A stretch of DNA of 64,000 bases from Niastella sp. (GCA_016710595.1 JADJVM010000006.1:241501-305500); one strand, 5' to 3'; counted from the first letter of the stretch, positions 35,177-44,649 are shown. Translations and numbers: made by a program. Notes: generated by a model not told the origin, from the letters alone.

Positions 35177-35692
35177 TTAAGCATAAATATCCAATAATCC
35201 TTCGGGAACATTTACAATTACTTTCCGCTTCTGCTGATCAAGTTTCACCAGGTTGTCTTCATGCACCGGTATCAAAGCTTCTTTGCCTTTATATTGTATG
35301 GCACAAAGTAATTGATGGGGTTGCTCTATCACTTCTATTATTTCTCCCAACTCTGTTTTTCCATCTACCAGGGTAAAGCCCAATAAAGAAATAGGCGCTT
35401 CTTTTGCAACTACTTTTTTAAAATCATCTTCTGTAAGCCATACCGGCCTGGGGGTAAGTTTCCTGGCTACTTCCAGGGTTTCAATACCTTCTAATTTTAT
35501 AAGGAGTTCTTCATTACTTTTTACACTTACTTTTTCAATAAAATAGGGTAAAAAAAGATCTTTTTTATCTTCTACAAATAAAGCCTGGATATTTTTAAGC
35601 GTTGTTTTTTTACCCAAATTATGCGTTAACAGCAACTGGCCGTGAATGCCATGGCTGGCAACAAATTTGCCGATCTTAATATAATGTTGCAT
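35177..35692 (-). CDS. rimM: 16S rRNA processing/ribosome maturation factor RimM
   Basis: 171 aa from the ATG at 35692. An upstream in-frame ATG at 35710 is less likely, because the family starts right at HYIKIGKFVASHGIHGQL and a near-consensus promoter box (TATCTTTA, 35699-35706) overlaps the longer reading. The N-terminal RimM barrel and the C-terminal PRC-barrel (from about residue 95) are both present. It binds S19 during 30S assembly. A terminator separates it from rpsP, so it is transcribed by read-through or from this weak promoter. Confidence 0.92.
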   Translation of the reverse strand: MQHYIKIGKFVASHGIHGQLLLTHNLGKKTTLKNIQALFVEDKKDLFLPYFIEKVSVKSNEELLIKLEGIETLEVARKLTPRPVWLTEDDFKKVVAKEAPISLLGFTLVDGKTELGEIIEVIEQPHQLLCAIQYKGKEALIPVHEDNLVKLDQQKRKVIVNVPEGLLDIYA

Positions 35693-35727
35693 GTAATGTA
35701 AAGATAACAAACTTCATAAGTGCACAT

Positions 35728-35755
35728 TAAAAAAGCCCTGCAAAAATGCAGGGCT
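35728..35755 (-). terminator. Intrinsic terminator after rpsP
   Basis: AGCCCTGC/GCAGGGCT stem (35734-35741 with 35748-35755), 6-nt loop, with a T run on the minus strand. Lies between rpsP and rimM and would lower rimM-dinB expression relative to S16. Confidence 0.85.
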
Positions 35756-35785
35756 GAAATTTTGTTGTGGGAGAGATGCAAAGAA

Positions 35786-36286
35786 TTATTCTGCGTTTTC
35801 TGTTCCTTCAGCGGGAGCTTCTGTTTCAGGAGCTTCAGCAGCAGGTGCCTCCGTTGTGTGTACTTCTGCTTCAGCTACTTTTTTCACCACAGGTGCGTTA
35901 CGCTTGTCCATACGTACTTTCTTATGAGCAATCTGGCGTTTTGCCGAATTTGCATCATGTTCTGTACTCCATTTGGTGAATTTTTCCATAGCAGTAGCTT
36001 CATCAAAAAGGCCAAGGCTTACACCTCTTAGCAAATGCTTAAGAAATAATACGCCTTTAAAAGAAAGAATACGCCTTACCGTATCGGTAGGTTGTGCACC
36101 TTTCTGAAGCCAATCCAATGCTTTCTGACGATCTATCTGCACAGTAGCAGGAACCGTAAGTGGATTGTACGTACCAAGTTTTTGAATGAATTTACCATCT
36201 CTGGGGCTGCGGGCATCCGCAATTACGATGAAATAGAATGGCCTCTTCTTGGAGCCATGTCTTTGCAATCTCATTTTAACAGCCAT
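35786..36286 (-). CDS. rpsP: 30S ribosomal protein S16 with acidic C-terminal tail
   Basis: 166 aa, about twice the classical length of 80-90 aa. Residues 1-80 are the S16 core (MRLQRHGSKKRPFYFIVIAD, GTYNP). The extension is first basic (about 105-135), then rich in Ala, Glu and Pro, as often seen in Bacteroidota S16. Preceded by a full TTG-N20-TATCTTTG promoter and followed by a terminator, then rimM. Confidence 0.95.
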   Translation of the reverse strand: MAVKMRLQRHGSKKRPFYFIVIADARSPRDGKFIQKLGTYNPLTVPATVQIDRQKALDWLQKGAQPTDTVRRILSFKGVLFLKHLLRGVSLGLFDEATAMEKFTKWSTEHDANSAKRQIAHKKVRMDKRNAPVVKKVAEAEVHTTEAPAAEAPETEAPAEGTENAE

Positions 36287-36349
36287 AAAAAATAGACATT
36301 TTTTTGGTTGTGAATAAATAGGGTTTACTTTCCTTTAAAAAAAGGAGGA

Positions 36350-36380
36350 CAAAGATAACAAGCATAATATGAAAAACCAA
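36350..36380 (-). promoter_or_regulatory. Full Bacteroidota-type promoter of rpsP
   Basis: On the minus strand TTG (36380-36378), a 20-nt spacer and TATCTTTG (36357-36350) match the TTG-N19-21-TAnnTTTG consensus. It lies 63 nt before the rpsP ATG and is one of the best promoter matches in the window. Confidence 0.75.
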
Positions 36381-36468
36381 ATCTTAATCACTTTTAACCC
36401 AATTATTTATAATATGTCTTATTTGAAGTGAAATTTAGATAAAATATTGGATTTTTGAATGCCTCCAT

Positions 36469-37791
36469 TTACCTGCGGGGTATGCCGGGCATCCGACCCA
36501 TGGGCATTTTGTTCATCATTTTCATCATCCCTTTCATTTGATCGAATTGTTTGATGAACTGGTTTACTTCATTTATATCTTTTCCACTACCCCTGGCAAT
36601 GCGTTGCTTACGGGAAGGGCTTATCAGGTCGGGGTTACGCCGCTCCTGTACCGTCATAGAATTGATAATGGCTTCAATACCTACAAAAGATTTATCATCT
36701 ACATCCACATCTTTTATTTGCTTGCCTACGCCGGGAATCATGCCCATGAGATCTTTAATATTCCCCATTTTTTTTATTTGCTGCAGTTGAGTTTTAAAAT
36801 CCTCAAAATCAAATTGATTTTTACGGATCTTTTTTTCAAGTCTTGCTGCTTCGGCTTCATCAAACTGTTCCTGGGCTTTTTCTACCAGGCTAACGATATC
36901 GCCCATGCCTAGAATTCGCTGTGCCATCCTTTCGGGATAAAACACATCCAGGGTATCCATCTTTTCACCATTGCTGGTAAATTTAATTGGCTTTTTTACG
37001 GTATTTCTTATTGAAAGCGCCGCCCCGCCCCGGGTATCACCATCCAGCTTTGTAAGTACCACGCCTGTAAAATCAAGCCGTTCATTAAAGGTTGCTGCTG
37101 TGTTTACTGCATCCTGACCCGTCATACTATCCACCACAAATAAGATTTCCTGTGGCTTTACTGCATTTTTAATATTTGCCACTTCATTCATCATTACTTC
37201 ATCTACAGCTAAGCGACCCGCCGTATCAATAATGATTACATTCTTATTTTTTGCTTTGGCTTCTTTAATTGCATTTTGAGCAATAAGCACCGCATCCTTT
37301 GTTTCTCTTTCTACATAAACATCCACCTGTATTTGTTCACCCAATACTTCTAATTGATCCATCGCCGCCGGGCGGTAAATATCGGCTGCAACCAATAAAG
37401 GAGATTTTCCTTTTTTGGTTTTTAAGTAATGAGCCAGTTTTCCGCTAAAGGTAGTTTTACCACTACCCTGCAAACCGGCTATTAAAATAATGGCCGGGTT
37501 GCCATGTATATTAAATTCACTTTCGGTTCCCCCCATTAATTCGGTAAGTTCGTCTTTTACGATTTTTACCATTTGCTGGCCCGGGTTTACTGCCAGCAAT
37601 ACTTTTGAGCCGATGGCTTTTTCCTTTACCCTGTCAGTAAAATCTTTTGAAATTTTATAATTCACATCCGCATCTACCAATGCCCGGCGAATATCTTTTA
37701 CGGTATTGGCAATATTGAGTTCGGTTATGCGGCCTTCTCCTTTTATATTCTTAAATGCCGATTCTAATTTTTCGCTGAGTGAATTAAACAT
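36469..37791 (-). CDS. ffh: Signal recognition particle GTPase (SRP54)
   Basis: 440 aa. N domain (1-90), G domain with P-loop GLQGSGKT (106-113, Lys112), DTAGR and TKLDGDTRGGAALS, and a Met-rich M domain (about 300-440) ending in MKMMNKMPMGRMPG, which binds 4.5S RNA and signal peptides. It targets nascent membrane proteins to FtsY/SecYEG. Own promoter box at 37832-37839, 40 nt before the ATG. Confidence 0.97.
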   Translation of the reverse strand: MFNSLSEKLESAFKNIKGEGRITELNIANTVKDIRRALVDADVNYKISKDFTDRVKEKAIGSKVLLAVNPGQQMVKIVKDELTELMGGTESEFNIHGNPAIILIAGLQGSGKTTFSGKLAHYLKTKKGKSPLLVAADIYRPAAMDQLEVLGEQIQVDVYVERETKDAVLIAQNAIKEAKAKNKNVIIIDTAGRLAVDEVMMNEVANIKNAVKPQEILFVVDSMTGQDAVNTAATFNERLDFTGVVLTKLDGDTRGGAALSIRNTVKKPIKFTSNGEKMDTLDVFYPERMAQRILGMGDIVSLVEKAQEQFDEAEAARLEKKIRKNQFDFEDFKTQLQQIKKMGNIKDLMGMIPGVGKQIKDVDVDDKSFVGIEAIINSMTVQERRNPDLISPSRKQRIARGSGKDINEVNQFIKQFDQMKGMMKMMNKMPMGRMPGIPRR

Positions 37792-37831
37792 AGTTTTGAG
37801 TATATCTTTAGCTGTTTTTCTTGACTGGCTG

Positions 37832-37839
37832 CAAAAGTA
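37832..37839 (-). promoter_or_regulatory. Promoter -7 element of ffh
   Basis: TACTTTTG on the minus strand fits TAnnTTTG; 40 nt before the ffh ATG. No exact TTG at the expected distance. Confidence 0.5.
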
Positions 37840-38085
37840 AGATAATTGTGTAATGTATGTTTTTAAACAGGTATTGAATTTTGTAATTTGAATGTATTTT
37901 TTTATTTCAATCCATAAGTAATTATCACGCTTTAAACTAAAGTTTTATAAATATTTAAAACAGGAAATTAACATATCGTTTTTGGTTATTGTTGTATAAC
38001 CTTTCAAAACATCGCATAAACCTGATATTTTACCTAACATTAAATTTAAAATACAATTTCTACGTAAGTAAAAATATTCAATAAT

Positions 38086-38130
38086 ACAATGGGAGTTTTT
38101 CCCATAAGATTTAGGATTTTCTCCCATTGT
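38086..38130. repeat. Perfect 10-bp inverted repeat with an internal alternative hairpin
   Basis: ACAATGGGAG (38086-38095) and CTCCCATTGT (38121-38130) are perfect reverse complements 25 nt apart. Inside, ATGGGA (38089-38094) also pairs with TCCCAT (38100-38105), so two exclusive hairpins can form. A weaker ATGGA/TCCA pair follows. There is no T run directly after it on either strand, so it does not look like a simple terminator. Confidence 0.6.
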
Positions 38131-38199
38131 TTAAAATGGATTATTTTCCAATGTTTGTAAAAATAATTTTAACCCCATACCTGATGTTTCTGGAATTTA

Positions 38200-38304
38200 A
38201 TGTCCCCCCGCAAGATTTTTGGATTTCTCACACTCATCACAATTGTGCTCTTTACAGTTTGTAAAAAAATGGACAGCAGTGGCATACAAAAAGTTGACAT
38301 ATAA
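38200..38304 (+). CDS. Possible micro-lipoprotein or lipoprotein gene remnant (34 aa)
   Basis: ATG at 38200 to TAA at 38302-38304. The product begins with a basic head (MSPRK), an uninterrupted hydrophobic stretch and Cys21 followed by Lys-Lys, the pattern of Bacteroidota lipoprotein signals (FTVCKK). It stops 13 residues after the Cys. The lipobox is imperfect, and no continuation was found in other frames. Either a genuine tiny lipoprotein, the stub of a decayed gene, or chance. Confidence 0.35.
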   Translation: MSPRKIFGFLTLITIVLFTVCKKMDSSGIQKVDI

Positions 38305-38410
38305 CTACGGAATAACTTAGGATTGATTATTTGATGCTCACAACAAAACTTTACACAGTTGGTTTTAATAATAATACGTGTAAAAAAAATATCAGTATAG
38401 TTAAATATTT

Positions 38411-41152
38411 TTATATACTAAATGCCTGTTCTATAATAGCAGCTTGTTCTACTTTATGTATTTTACCGTATCCTGTAGCTGTGGCGGCGCTTGCCTTACG
38501 GCTGATGATGTGAAAATTGATACTATTCAAATTCATGCGCAGGTAAGTAGCGGCCCCCATATTGATAGGCTCTTCCTGTACCCAATGCCATATTGCCTTA
38601 CTATATATTTTATATAACGCATCAATTTGATTTTGGGGCAAAGGATAGAGTTGTTCTAACCTGATGATGGCAATATCATTCCTGTTTTCAGATTTCTTTT
38701 TCTCCTCCAAATCAAAATATATTTTACCGCTGCACAGCAACACTTTGGTAATAGCAGATGGGTCAGTAACACTGCTATCATCTATCACTTCTTTAAATCC
38801 ACCACTTGTAAATTCATTTACGGTACTGTAACTGCCCGAATGGCGCAGGTTTGCTTTGGGTGAAAAATTTATAAGTGGTTTGCGGAAAGGCCATGCCAAC
38901 TGTCGCCGAAGGCCATGAAAAAAGTTGGCTCCTGTGGTGATATTTGTAACTACAATATTTAATTCGGCACACATTTGTAAAAAGCGTTCCATACGGCCAC
39001 TGCTATGCTCAGGCCCCTGGCCTTCGTAGCCATGGGGCAATAATAAAACCAGTCCGTTCATCCGGTGCCATTTGGTTTCTGCTGCACAAATAAACTGGTC
39101 TATGATGGTTTGTGCGCCATTACAAAAATCGCCAAATTGAGCTTCCCACACAACCAGGGCATTGGGGTTTGCCATACTGTAACCATATTCAAAACCCAAA
39201 ACTGCATATTCACTCAGTAAAGAATTATAAATGCGAAAAGGGCCCTGTGTTTCTGTAAAATGATTTAAGCGGTTATATGATTCATTTGTAATTTCATCTC
39301 TTAAACAGGCATGGCGATGGCTAAAAGTTCCACGCTTTACATCCTGACCACTCATACGTACATCTTTACCTTCTACCAGCAAGCTACCATAGGCCAATAA
39401 TTCTGCCGTTGCCCAATCCACTTTATTCTCATCATGCAGTAGTTTAATTTTATCATTTAATAATTTTTCTATTTTACGCAAAGGTTTAAAATTATCCGGT
39501 GTCTTCATAAGCCCATCGAATAAAAGTGTAAACTCATTTTTAGTGATCGCTGTTACAGGAGAAGCTAAAAAATCAGATTCAACAGCAGTGCGTAAGCTCT
39601 TCCACCATATTTCAGGCAACTGGTAACTGTAAGGCAGTGGATGCTGTTTTACTTCGTCCAACCTTTCCTGCAGACCATCTAAAAAAGCTTTTTCCATTTC
39701 CTTTGCTAGTTCCCGTGCATCTGGTTCCCCATTTTCAATTAAGTATTGTGTATATACTTCACGTGGGTTCAAATGTTTTTCTATAATCGCATAAAGCATG
39801 GGTTGGGTAAACTTGGGTTCATCACCTTCGTTGTGGCCATGCCTGCGGTAGCAAAGCATATCAATAAAAATATCACTATTAAATTCCTGGCGGTATTGTG
39901 TTGCAATTTCTGCCACTTTCACCACAGCTTCTGCATCATCTCCGTTTACATGCAATACCGGAGCCTGCACAATGGAAGCTAGAGAAGTGCAATAATCACT
40001 GGTTCGGGCATCATCATAATCAGTTGTAAACCCAATTTGATTATTAATAACAAAATGTATGGTTCCACCGGTATAATATCCCGGCAGACCGCTCATTTGA
40101 AGCACTTCATACACTACACCCTGGCCGGCTAAAGAAGCATCGCCATGAATGAGGATGGGCAAAATTTTATCGTAATCGCTGTTGTAAAGTACATTGGCTT
40201 TACAGCGGCTAAAGCCTATCACTACAGGATCTACCGCTTCTAAGTGTGAAGGATTGGGACAAAGTTTCAGACTTATTTTTTTTCCATCTACCGTTTCCAC
40301 TTCACTTCCGTAACCCAGGTGGTATTTTACATCACCTGAACCCATGGTAGTATCAGTAGGGGCGGCACCTTCAAATTCATTAAATATTTGTTCATAGGTT
40401 TTGCCCAAAATATTGGCAAGAACATTTAGGCGGCCACGATGTGCCATACCCATTACCACTTCTTCTACCCCGCTATTTGCTGAAGTATTGATGATGGCAT
40501 CTAAAGCGGCAATGGTTGTTTCGCCACCTTCTAAACTAAACCTTTTTTGACCAATAAATTTTGTGTGTAAAAACTTTTCGAACATCACACCCTGGTTCAG
40601 TTTTTCCAGGATCCGTTTTTTTTGTTTTATACTCACGTTATCATGAAAACGCCCTTCCATCGCCCTGGTTAGCCATTCTATTTTTTCTGCATTATTCAAA
40701 GATTCTATTTCGATACCTACATGCTGGGTATATGTTTTCTGAAGCCTGGCAAGAATTTCTTTTAAGGAAGCTTTACCAAGGCCTATAAATTTACCCGCTT
40801 CAAAAACAGTGTTAAGATCGGCATCGGTTAAGCCAAAAAAAGAAAGATCAAGATTTGCTTTACGGTCTTTCCGATCCCGTATTGGATTCGTTTTGGCAAT
40901 AAGGTGCCCTTTTTTTTGATATGCTGCAATCAGTTGGTACACTGAAAATTCTTTATCCAAATTACCGGGGGTTCCGGTAGCAGCAATAGTTTTACCGTTT
41001 TGAGAAGGCACCCCGGTACTTACTGCAAAATCGAACCCCTCGAAAAACTTGCGCATATCGGGGTCAATACTGGCAGGATCTTTTAAAAAATCGTGATATA
41101 AATTTTCGATATAAGCAGGGTGCGAACCGGTAATGAATTGAAAATCCTTCAT
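38411..41152 (-). CDS. odhA: 2-oxoglutarate dehydrogenase E1 component
   Basis: 913 aa, usual length. It decarboxylates 2-oxoglutarate with thiamine diphosphate and passes the succinyl group to lipoyl-E2. The N-terminal E1 helix region is FITGSHPAYIENLYHDFLKD. HGDASLAGQGVVYEVLQMS and FVINNQIGFTTDYDDAR are the ThDP-site segments, and MAHRGRLNVLANILGKTYEQ is typical. The E2 and E3 genes are not adjacent. The lipoate ligase gene lies divergently upstream, and sucD for the next TCA step is also in the window. Confidence 0.97.
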   Translation of the reverse strand: MKDFQFITGSHPAYIENLYHDFLKDPASIDPDMRKFFEGFDFAVSTGVPSQNGKTIAATGTPGNLDKEFSVYQLIAAYQKKGHLIAKTNPIRDRKDRKANLDLSFFGLTDADLNTVFEAGKFIGLGKASLKEILARLQKTYTQHVGIEIESLNNAEKIEWLTRAMEGRFHDNVSIKQKKRILEKLNQGVMFEKFLHTKFIGQKRFSLEGGETTIAALDAIINTSANSGVEEVVMGMAHRGRLNVLANILGKTYEQIFNEFEGAAPTDTTMGSGDVKYHLGYGSEVETVDGKKISLKLCPNPSHLEAVDPVVIGFSRCKANVLYNSDYDKILPILIHGDASLAGQGVVYEVLQMSGLPGYYTGGTIHFVINNQIGFTTDYDDARTSDYCTSLASIVQAPVLHVNGDDAEAVVKVAEIATQYRQEFNSDIFIDMLCYRRHGHNEGDEPKFTQPMLYAIIEKHLNPREVYTQYLIENGEPDARELAKEMEKAFLDGLQERLDEVKQHPLPYSYQLPEIWWKSLRTAVESDFLASPVTAITKNEFTLLFDGLMKTPDNFKPLRKIEKLLNDKIKLLHDENKVDWATAELLAYGSLLVEGKDVRMSGQDVKRGTFSHRHACLRDEITNESYNRLNHFTETQGPFRIYNSLLSEYAVLGFEYGYSMANPNALVVWEAQFGDFCNGAQTIIDQFICAAETKWHRMNGLVLLLPHGYEGQGPEHSSGRMERFLQMCAELNIVVTNITTGANFFHGLRRQLAWPFRKPLINFSPKANLRHSGSYSTVNEFTSGGFKEVIDDSSVTDPSAITKVLLCSGKIYFDLEEKKKSENRNDIAIIRLEQLYPLPQNQIDALYKIYSKAIWHWVQEEPINMGAATYLRMNLNSINFHIISRKASAATATGYGKIHKVEQAAIIEQAFSI

Positions 41153-41303
41153 GATAAAAGAATTTTTTAAAATTTGGCTTTAATAATGGCTGCAAATATC
41201 GGCTTTTAAACTGAACAAAAACAGTACAATTGGTTAAATAGCATTTAAAAACCAGGATACTGAATGCTTCTCCTCAAAATTTCAAATTGCTCTATGCGGT
41301 TCT

Positions 41304-41311
41304 TATCTTTG
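41304..41311 (+). promoter_or_regulatory. Promoter -7 element of lplA
   Basis: TATCTTTG on the plus strand, 22 nt before the lplA ATG; a TTG at 41287-41289 is closer (14 nt) than the usual spacer. Confidence 0.55.
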
Positions 41312-41333
41312 TGCCAAAAAAAAGTAAAATTAT

Positions 41334-42314
41334 ATGCTTTGTATTCATCATCATTCTACCGATCCGTATTTTAATATAGCTACTGATGAATATATTTTTA
41401 AACATATACCCGAAGACTGTTTTATGCTTTGGCAGAATGATAATGCGATTATTGTTGGAAAACACCAGAATACGCTTTCAGAAATAAATTATGATTATGT
41501 AAAAGCCAGGAATATCCATGTGGTACGACGGCTTTCGGGTGGCGGCGCCGTGTATCATGATATGGGGAATCTTAATTTCTCCTTTACCAAAACAGGAGAT
41601 GAAGGTTCATTAATGGACTTTGAAAAATACACGCTCCCTATTATTGAAGTACTTCAAAGCCTGGGTGTGAATGCCCGTTTTGAAGGGCGAAACGATATTA
41701 GTGTAGAAGGAAAAAAGATTTCGGGCAATGCAGAGCATATATTTAAAAATAAAGTACTTCATCATGGCACTTTGCTTTTTGCTTCTGAAATGAAAAATAT
41801 TAGCGAAGCCCTGCGCATAAACCCATTGAAATATATAGATAAAGCAGTAAAATCTATCCCCAAAAGAGTAACCAATATATCTCAATATTTAAATAAATCT
41901 ATTACAATAGATGAATTTGCAGAAAAAATAATGGCCCATATTGTGGCTACCAACCCACAGGCAAAAAAGTATGTTTTTACAGCAGCTGACCTGGAAGCCA
42001 TTGGAAAAATAAGGGATGAAAAATATGCAACGGATGCATGGAATTATGGTTACTCGCCGGATTATAGTTTTAAAAAAGGGATCAGGACCAAGGGTGGTAC
42101 ACTCGAAATGAACCTGGATGTGGAAAAGGGCGTAATTCAAAGAGTGAAAATCCTGGGCGATTTTTTTAATAAAAAAGATATTTCAGAAATTGAAAAAGCA
42201 TTAGAGCATACGGCGCATAATGAAATGGCCATACAAGCAGTTTTGAATCAATTTCAAATTGATGATTATTTTATAAATTTTACCGCCGGGGATTTGATAG
42301 AATCGATGTTTTGA
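41334..42314 (+). CDS. lplA: Lipoate-protein ligase A
   Basis: 326 aa. The N-terminal LplA/BPL-like catalytic domain has RRLSGGGAVYHDMGNLNFSF (lipoate/ATP site) and the GKKISGNAEHI segment with the conserved Lys. A C-terminal accessory domain (about 245-326) is present, so it can probably both adenylate lipoate and transfer it. Targets would include the E2 of the OdhA complex; the two genes are transcribed divergently. Convergent with ppk. Confidence 0.94.
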   Translation: MLCIHHHSTDPYFNIATDEYIFKHIPEDCFMLWQNDNAIIVGKHQNTLSEINYDYVKARNIHVVRRLSGGGAVYHDMGNLNFSFTKTGDEGSLMDFEKYTLPIIEVLQSLGVNARFEGRNDISVEGKKISGNAEHIFKNKVLHHGTLLFASEMKNISEALRINPLKYIDKAVKSIPKRVTNISQYLNKSITIDEFAEKIMAHIVATNPQAKKYVFTAADLEAIGKIRDEKYATDAWNYGYSPDYSFKKGIRTKGGTLEMNLDVEKGVIQRVKILGDFFNKKDISEIEKALEHTAHNEMAIQAVLNQFQIDDYFINFTAGDLIESMF

Positions 42315-42343
42315 TTTTGAAATATTTGTACTCACTTACGGTA

Positions 42344-44386
42344 TCAATTTAAATTTTTGATGTATTGGTATATCTGCCATTGGGCATTGTTCTTAACAGG
42401 TCCGGTAACAAAACTTTGTTTCATATGAGTATCTAATTGTACCAATTTACTGGTATCATTCCATTGCAGGTCAAAATAATCCAGTATCTGTTTGCGGTTG
42501 CGGGCATCTTTTATTTTAATGGCAACTTCAATCCTTCTCCTAATATTCCGTATCATTAAATCTGCTGAGCCCATTACAACAGTAGCCATTTCTCCTTCAC
42601 CAAAAATAAAAAGCCGGCTATGTTCCAGGTATTTATCCACCAACCTCCGAATGACAATGTTTTCAGTTTCCCCCGGCAGGCCGGGAATTAAACAACAAAC
42701 ACTCCGCACCAATAGTTGAATGGTAACCCCTGCATTGGATGCCTTTTTAAATAGTTCCAGTATTTTAGGCTCTTCCAGGTTATTTACTTTTATCCTGATT
42801 AATCCTCTACCTCCTTTTTTTACTTTTGCCATTTCTTTATGTACCGCTTTTTCAATCTCTTCTTTCATATTAAACTGGCTTACCCAAAGATCATGGAAAG
42901 TAAGGTTCATTTTTTGCAAAGGAGATAAGTTTTTAGTGAGGTACAAAAACAAAGTATTAATCTCATTGCACACTCTTTTATCGGTACTAAACAAAACATG
43001 ATCGGTATAAAAGCTTGCCGTATTTTCATTAAAATTACCTGTACTTAATATGGCATAACTTTTCAACTCGTTTTTAATTTTCTTTTTTACCAATCCTATT
43101 TTAGAATGAATCTTTATGGCAGCGCTACTATAAATTAACTTTACCCCGGCTTGCCTCATAATGCGGCTCCATTTGATATTGTTGGCTTCATCAAAACGGG
43201 CTTTTAACTCAATAAATGCAGTAACTCGTTTACCATTTTTTGCTGCGCTTATTAAGGCATTAACGATATGCGATTCTTCGGCTACCCGGTAAAGTGTAAT
43301 ATAAATTTCCTGTACATCTGCATCAATAGCAGCCTGGTTAAAGAATGCCAGCACAGGAACGTAAGAATTATATGGCAAATGCAGTAATATTTCCTTTTCT
43401 TCAATCGCTTGAAATATCTCACCTCTTACGGTAGATGAAGGGTATAAAATAGGTTCTTGCCTGGGGTATAATAGCGATTTATCCAGGCAGGGAAATTGAA
43501 ACAGGTCGCTCATATTATGATAATGGCCACCTTCAAACATATTGGCGGGTTCTACCTGGAACATCGTTGACAATAAACTACGCAATTCCTCATCCATTCC
43601 GGGTTCATACAAAAAGCGGGATGTCAAACCAAAATCTCTTTTAGCTATTTGCTTTTCCATTTTTTCTAATAAATCGCCGGTAAAATCATAATCAGGCACC
43701 AGGTCGGCATTGCGATTAAATTTTACACTGTTTACCATGATGATTTCATTGCCCGGAAAAAGCATTGCCATATTTTCACGGATAATATCATCTATAAAAA
43801 TCACATAATTCATATCCCCAATGGGCGTAAGTTGGTAAAACCGCTGCAATTTTTTATTGGGAATGTTTACAGCAACATGTTGCAACTTTTCTGTGCTTTC
43901 ATCCTGAATGGTTACTATAAAATATAAATAATTGTTTTGCGGCGTAAAATTTTCCCTGGCTTTTACATTTAAAATTACCGGTTGTATAAAAGACAATACT
44001 TCCGATAAAAAAATTTCTGTTACGGCTGCTGTATGTTCGGGCCTTATTGGCTGCTGATAATAAAAATACAGGTTATGCATTTTCAATTGCGGAATAATTT
44101 CACGGGTCAATACCTCTTGAAACTCTTTTACATGTTTGTTTATAATACCCTCAGCTTTTTGTGCCAAATTTTTGGGAATCGCCGTCTTTTCTTTTTTTAT
44201 GGTTTTCTTGCTTAATTTACTAAGCGCCTGCAAGGCCGGGAAGCGAACCCGAAAAAATTCATCCTGGTTTGATGAAAAAATAGCCAGGAATTTTATTCTT
44301 TCATAAAGTGGAACAGCAGGATCTTTGGCCTCCATTAAAACCCGGTAATTAAACCCAAGCCAACTTATATCCCTGTTAAAATACAT
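42344..44386 (-). CDS. ppk1: Polyphosphate kinase 1
   Basis: 680 aa, typical length. It makes polyphosphate from ATP reversibly. The N domain opens with FNRDISWLGFNYRVL. The C1 domain carries the autophosphorylated His in AAIKIHSKIGLVKKK, and the C2 domain a second conserved His in KYLEHSRLFIFGEGE. Monocistronic, with no ppx next to it. Confidence 0.96.
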   Translation of the reverse strand: MYFNRDISWLGFNYRVLMEAKDPAVPLYERIKFLAIFSSNQDEFFRVRFPALQALSKLSKKTIKKEKTAIPKNLAQKAEGIINKHVKEFQEVLTREIIPQLKMHNLYFYYQQPIRPEHTAAVTEIFLSEVLSFIQPVILNVKARENFTPQNNYLYFIVTIQDESTEKLQHVAVNIPNKKLQRFYQLTPIGDMNYVIFIDDIIRENMAMLFPGNEIIMVNSVKFNRNADLVPDYDFTGDLLEKMEKQIAKRDFGLTSRFLYEPGMDEELRSLLSTMFQVEPANMFEGGHYHNMSDLFQFPCLDKSLLYPRQEPILYPSSTVRGEIFQAIEEKEILLHLPYNSYVPVLAFFNQAAIDADVQEIYITLYRVAEESHIVNALISAAKNGKRVTAFIELKARFDEANNIKWSRIMRQAGVKLIYSSAAIKIHSKIGLVKKKIKNELKSYAILSTGNFNENTASFYTDHVLFSTDKRVCNEINTLFLYLTKNLSPLQKMNLTFHDLWVSQFNMKEEIEKAVHKEMAKVKKGGRGLIRIKVNNLEEPKILELFKKASNAGVTIQLLVRSVCCLIPGLPGETENIVIRRLVDKYLEHSRLFIFGEGEMATVVMGSADLMIRNIRRRIEVAIKIKDARNRKQILDYFDLQWNDTSKLVQLDTHMKQSFVTGPVKNNAQWQIYQYIKNLN

Positions 44387-44618
44387 TTTACAATTAAAAT
44401 TTATACACCCAAATTACTGGCTTTCAATATGGTTTCAAAATATGAAGGTAAGCGCAACTTTAAAAAATGATGAAAATAAATAGTAAAACCGCAAAGAAAA
44501 ACCCATTTTTATAACAGAAAAATAAAATATGGTACCCAAAAATTAGCATCGTGCCAAATCCATTAAATAGGGCCTTAAAATATATTCATAAAAATGATAT
44601 AGTTTTAAGTAATCTCCT

Positions 44619-44626
44619 TATCTTTG
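44619..44626 (+). promoter_or_regulatory. Promoter -7 element of rpsT
   Basis: TATCTTTG, 23 nt before the rpsT ATG. It also argues for the start at 44650 rather than the in-frame ATG at 44551. Confidence 0.6.
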
Positions 44627-44649
44627 CAGCCCAAAATTTAGATTTCAGT

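Larger units (their letters stand above)
37792..38410. other. 619-bp AT-rich intergenic region with nested inverted repeats
   Basis: Longest gap in the window, between the odhA stop and the ffh start. It holds the ffh promoter box, an inverted-repeat cluster at 38086-38155 and a 34-codon lipoprotein-like ORF at 38200-38304. No clear terminator for odhA is seen. A 60-codon minus-strand ORF (37945-38127) looks random. Confidence 0.6.

Noticed and set aside
37945..38127. 60-codon minus-strand ORF in the ffh-odhA gap
   Set aside because: Its composition is not protein-like, it runs through the inverted repeat, and no family or promoter supports it.
38331..38513. 60-codon plus-strand ORF overlapping the odhA end
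   Set aside because: More than half lies antisense within odhA, and no signal supports translation.
44551..44649. Extended S20 N-terminus
   Set aside because: The promoter box TATCTTTG lies within it and S20 normally begins at the ATG at 44650.
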